From positions 11,283,351 through 11,347,350 of the forward strand of contig NC_079877.1 in NCBI RefSeq assembly GCF_029227915.1: a stretch of 64,000 nt of DNA, read 5' to 3'. The stretch's first letter is position 1. Each line of letters opens with the position of its first letter. This document shows, in pieces, positions 60,201-64,000 of this stretch. Both the position numbers and the translations under genes were made by a program. The DNA is from Hydractinia symbiolongicarpus. Its lineage: Eukaryota > Cnidaria > Hydrozoa > Anthoathecata > Hydractiniidae. The notes under the pieces were generated by a model. It was not told where the DNA came from. It made no database searches and worked only from the letters and a program-made list of their open reading frames with translations.

Positions 60201-63200
60201 ATGATTCAGATTTTGATATTTCTCGTTTTTGTGTTGTTAGCTATCGATTTCTTATATTTTGAATAAAATTTTGGAAGGATTACTGTATGCAATACACTGA
60301 ATAGCTAATTTGGTATGATGCATTACAAATTGTAGATTGTGGAAATTTTGTAATAACTTTTTTTGTATGACTTAACGAAATATGTTGGATTTTTTGTCTG
60401 GTATACTATTTATCCTGGTGTACTTCTGACATGGCAAAGCAAGTAAATAGTTTTAGCAGATTTAGCTTTTTACGTAACGGTTGTTAGACACCTTCAATTT
60501 TTTTTGTTGCTTCTGCTTATATTTTTAAATGTTTTGTTTCAGCAGGTACAAATATAGAATAATGCAGATTGTGATTTTTAAAATGTTGTATGTTTTTGTT
60601 TTGACATCCCTTACATAGATTCAAGATTAAGTGGATTTTTTACAGGAATTCGGCTAGTCTTGGATATGTTCATTTTCCTTTGATATCGCCGAATAAGATA
60701 TGTCTAAAATATGTAAAATTTTATGACGTTAAAGCGGGACGTCAATAACACTACTTTAACGTCAATATCCTATATTGAATTAAGGAAGACATTACAGTGC
60801 ACTTAAAACTTTGAGGCCAAATAACTTGGGAACGAAGTGGTGGCGTCAATGTTTTTTCACCGCGTGGGTAACTAGGGTCCACCTAGGACCAATTTGGGTA
60901 AGTTTCCCAAACCTGAGTCCCCGAATCCATTTCGGAATGAACAAGTTGATGACGTCATCAAAAAACCTTCAATCCCCTATATCTTTGCAACCATTTGTCA
61001 AAAGTACATGATCCTATACATATATTTGATCTGTGTTTCAAGATTTATACGATGAAGGCAACAGGTATCAAAATTTCTACCTGTTGGTGGGTCTTTGCTG
61101 ACGTCAGCAAAATTTTCAAACCCTATATCTCCTTAGGCGTTCGTCGAAAAACATATGTTCCTGTACATTATTTTGATCAGCGTTTCAACCTTTGCACATT
61201 ACAGGCAACGAATAAACTATTTTTTTGTATCTTCACTGCTTACGTCAGCAAAAAATCTAAAACATCCTATTTTTCCATTGTCCTTTTGCCTAAGTGGACT
61301 TCTCCACGGGCTTTATCGACTAGTTTAAATGATAATAAACCAAATGCATTTATTCTCGGGTCTTAGTGAAGGAATTTTAAGGTGACGAAGGTCTGCTATA
61401 CATAGCGTTCACTAAAATGAGGTAACTTAATTTGTAGCTATACAAACGCATAAAAACACATTTTACATATCATCTCTTACGTTTCCACCAAGCGAGATGC
61501 AAATTTTTGGAGTTGTGTCCAAATCACTTTGCCATCGTCTCGGAAAGGATTGTATTTCAGTGATTTGTCACCAAGACCTTGTTTCTGAAAAAAAGATGGT
61601 TTAACAATTTGATACTCATTTTAGCGATTTTCGCGGATTTAGCTAATTTTGTAAAAATTATGTACCGAAATATCTTCATAGAACTATTCGTGAAATTTGA
61701 TTGTAAAAATAGATTTTAAAATTCGTGAAACTTTTACTTCCCAGAGTAAAGAATCATTTAAAACGCTATCGCCAAATTATAATAAAGAATCACAATATAA
61801 AAATGTCTGAGGAAGAGGGGGGGGGGAGAAGGGGGAAGAGGTACAGTGCTTTAAACCTCGACTGTTCAACTATGTGTTATAGTTACCCCCGGTATTTTGA
61901 TACTTTTTTCCTTACTGTTAATTACCCCTACGAATAATAATCTTAAACTCATTTTTTCCCATTTCTGCAAATTAGCGAAATGCTGACATTGTCAATATTT
62001 TTGACTAAGTTGTTATTTAAAGTTTAAAAACCGTTTGTGAAAAATAGCATGTCAAATAAACCAATTAGCCCAACAAGAATAGGGTTAAATGGCAAAGTAA
62101 ATGGTAAAGTATCTTACCGCCATAAGCGTATCAAAATCAAACATGCCATACTTTCTTTCCCTATATGCTTGCGTGGACAAGTTAGCCACACCAGTGTGCG
62201 AAACTGCAAAGTATTGATGTCCATATGATTGAGGAAAAGAAAGAGCTGGATAAGCAGTGGATATGTGAGGGGTTGTTCCTTCGCAATGAAATTTGAGAAC
62301 ATCATATAAAGGATGTAGCGTGCTGAAATGTCGTCGGAAGGCAAGGCAGAATATTGTGTATACAAAATGTACGTGGCCGAGATGATTTTTAAATTGGCAG
62401 ACATCTTGGTGCGCCTGCAAAGCCATTCCTCTTGCACTCAACCATTGCGCTTTTGGTGAACTTGGTGTGAATACATCAGAAGCTAAAATACAAGATCAGA
62501 TATATATTTAGCACCTAAAGACCTGATTTAAAACAATTAAAAGAAGAATTGACAAATTACATGGTAAGTAATCCCACTGGATAGCAGCTACTTTTAATAC
62601 ACGTCTTCTATTTTTGATAAACAAAGTGATTGGTGAGGTAACATTAATCAGTGTTCGCGTATCGTTCGGGTTTTTATCAAGAATATCTTCACAAGTTTGC
62701 ATGCCGTTGTGTTCCTCATTATACAAAACATATAGTCGTTTCTGATTGAGGGCCTAATAAAAACAAATTATTTTCTCAAATAGGGATTTGTCTTTAGATG
62801 AGCCTACAGCAATTTTACAGTGGCAATTGGTGAAAGACGGGACTTTCTAAAGCCGCTGTGTCACACTAACTGCAGGGTCGGATCCAGTTATAGGCGAGGT
62901 AGGCTAAAGCCTACGTTGAGTATTTATTTTTCTGTCATAAAAACAAAGATATTGTTGTCATTTTTCGAAAAATTTAGAGCCATTCAATGCTTTTTACCAC
63001 CCATCTTTCTACTTAAGCCTTCTTTTAAAAAAATCTCTGGCTCCGACCCTGATCTGTGTGAGTAGAAAAACCCTTGATACAGCACTGGTTTTATGGGTGA
63101 CGTTGAAAGTAAAACCACCTACTTGACGCAAAGTTATTGGCTGTCCAAAAGCTTTTGTTAGCGCATCATTAAAATCGAATTTCGTATTCAACTGTTTCTC

Positions 63201-63464
63201 CAATTTTGAAAAAGTCAGTCCAGTATCACCTAAAAAATACCAAACAGCAAAGTCTGCTTATTTGACATTGTAAATACTTTGTTAGACTGGAAGAAAAGAA
63301 TTACACTGACCCTGTTTCGTCACCTTACGAAGTGCCCATGGACATTGCATTGTTAAAACATATTGACTGAAAGTGTCATCATCTTCCCATTTGTTGTTTG
63401 AAATAATACTCGTGTGTGATGGATCAAAATGCGGACTGTTGAAATACAGTGGAGCGTGCAAATT
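57240..63464 (-). CDS. divergent lipoxygenase, 3' part
   Basis: Non-haem iron dioxygenase that adds O2 to polyunsaturated fatty acids. Visible exons in coding order: 63311-63464, 63123-63229, 62561-62753, 62118-62482, 61481-61584, 58245-58347, 57852-58061, 57240-57473. They join in phase to 489 aa plus stop. In order: 'QYVLTMQCPWALRKV'; 'SPITLFIKNRRRVLKVAAIQ'; the iron-binding helix 'KNHLGHVHF' (two His five apart) with 'LHPLYDVLK'; 'NPFRDDGKVIW' and 'ETYYEQDGDVAGDTELQSF'; 'GFPASFLSRAELSQF'; 'NIIHVSANYAL' (third His, and Asn four later); and the C-terminal Ile of 'NSVHI', the last iron ligand. All ligands are kept, but the stretch between the His helix and 'FDFDTLMA' is unlike animal enzymes. 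The N-terminal part (PLAT domain expected) lies past the right edge. Positional specificity cannot be told. Confidence 0.85.
58377..58451 (+). repeat. tRNA-like sequence, degenerate
   Basis: GTGACTC at 58377 can pair with GAGTCAC at 58444-58450. Between them are an A-box-like TGGTGGTAGAGCG and a B-box-like GGTTGAAACCC. D and anticodon stems do not pair properly, so it is a tRNA pseudogene or SINE head rather than a working tRNA. Lies in a lipoxygenase intron on the opposite strand. Confidence 0.45.
60110..60185. repeat. SINE body fragment
   Basis: 'attttccctcacatggcatg' with 'ggttgacccgtagctgtag' matches the body of the SINE at 44040-44266. The tRNA-like head is missing. Confidence 0.5.
60812..61323 (+). 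mobile_element. Helitron-like element with internal tandem repeats
   Basis: Starts near 'ccaaataacttgggaacgaa' and ends 'gtggacttctccac', 'gggctttatcga', CTAG before T, i.e. a hairpin then CTAG as in Helitrons. The middle has about three ~120-bp units with 'tcctatatct', 'catatgttcctgtacat', 'tgatcagcgtttcaa' and 'tgacgtcagcaaaa'. Non-autonomous, in the large lipoxygenase intron. The two frames over it (60811, 60995) are by-products. Confidence 0.6.
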
Positions 63465-64000
63465 CTAAGATATGAATTCAAATGTGACAATGCAGTGAAT
63501 TTAGCGAAGAGCAAAAACTAATCCTGTTGAAATACTGCAGAGCGCGGAAACTTAGTTCAGTCTTTTAGTTCTCTCATTCTATTCTCTCACTCCCATTCTC
63601 TCATCCCCAGGGTTTGTTGCTTATACCAAAACCGCTAAAGCTTACTTGACGTTTAAACAAGCTTTCTCGCCGCCAACCTCGATGTCAAAAAGGCAAAAGC
63701 CCCTTGGAACGAGATTGCTCTCATTCGCGGAAGCTTTTTAGTGCCATCTTTACTGACCTACTTTTCAAAAAAATTTATAAGTAAGTTTTTAATTTAGTAT
63801 CTATGAAACAGCCTTGTATCATGCTGAATAACATATTAAGAGATGTTAGCAGAGAAAAATAGAGCTGAGAGAAAAGAACAAAGTTAAGAAAATGTTTTAA
63901 TGGAAAAAGAAGAAAAAAATCATTAAAATTGACAGAGCAATATAGTTTTCATTGTCCTCTCGTTGAAATTTTTCTTAAAAGACAAAAGAGCCTAAAAACT
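63465..64000 (-). other. lipoxygenase intron or unread 5' region
   Basis: No convincing exon of the lipoxygenase was found here. A pyrimidine-rich stretch occupies 63565-63615. The preceding coding exon probably lies past the window edge. Confidence 0.5.

Noticed and set aside
62114-62437. 107-codon minus-strand frame
   Set aside because: Out-of-frame shadow of the lipoxygenase exon that encodes the iron-binding His helix.
1-64000. CRISPR arrays, operons with ribosome binding sites, or other bacterial systems
   Set aside because: The window is intron-rich animal DNA; no direct-repeat/spacer arrays or bacterial gene clusters were seen.

Overview
This is eukaryotic nuclear DNA: AT-rich, with spliced genes (GT-AG introns), eukaryotic tRNA genes with internal pol III boxes, and many old and young transposable elements. 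Protein similarity and gene structure suggest an early-branching animal, most likely a cnidarian and perhaps a hydrozoan. That placement rests on codon-level resemblance and repeat style from memory; no search was run.

Five spliced protein-coding genes could be reconstructed exon by exon, with consistent phases and splice sites at every junction. They are TOMM40 (+, 5674-17456, 337 aa, with a 9.3 kb first intron full of transposons), XRCC1 (+, 18435-28614, 18 exons, 588 aa), RNASEH2B (-, 34868-41426, 9 exons, 286 aa), CDC20 (+, 49042-56058, 9 exons, 493 aa) and the 3' part of a divergent lipoxygenase (-, 57240-63464, 8 exons, 489 aa visible; its start lies beyond the window). A sixth gene (+, 30846-32567, 3 exons) was not recognised; its second intron holds an Ala-CGC tRNA on + and an intron-containing Tyr-GTA tRNA on -.

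Layout: 1-5673 holds a dead LINE fragment, a CAG-ended element and spacer. Then come TOMM40 and XRCC1 in tandem with only 979 bp between them, a repeat-rich spacer with a 724 bp MITE, the unknown gene with its tRNAs, and spacer. RNASEH2B follows on the minus strand. From 41.4 to 49.0 kb lies a transposon graveyard: an inverted copy of the element at 2.6 kb, two reverse transcriptase remnants separated by a tRNA-derived SINE, and a pogo/Tigger-like transposon carrying a dead DDE transposase and a nested TTAA element. CDC20 and the lipoxygenase end tail to tail.

The genes do not form a pathway. XRCC1 (single-strand break repair) and RNASEH2B (ribonucleotide removal) both act in genome maintenance and CDC20 in mitosis, but this is probably coincidence. 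The most useful observations are: consensus 3' splice sites 5-26 nt before the start codons of four genes (a possible sign of spliced-leader trans-splicing or short 5'UTR introns); several transposons with complete ends and readable target duplications; tandem mini-Helitrons; a 20-bp variant-repeat minisatellite inside XRCC1; and a lipoxygenase that is divergent but keeps all its iron ligands.
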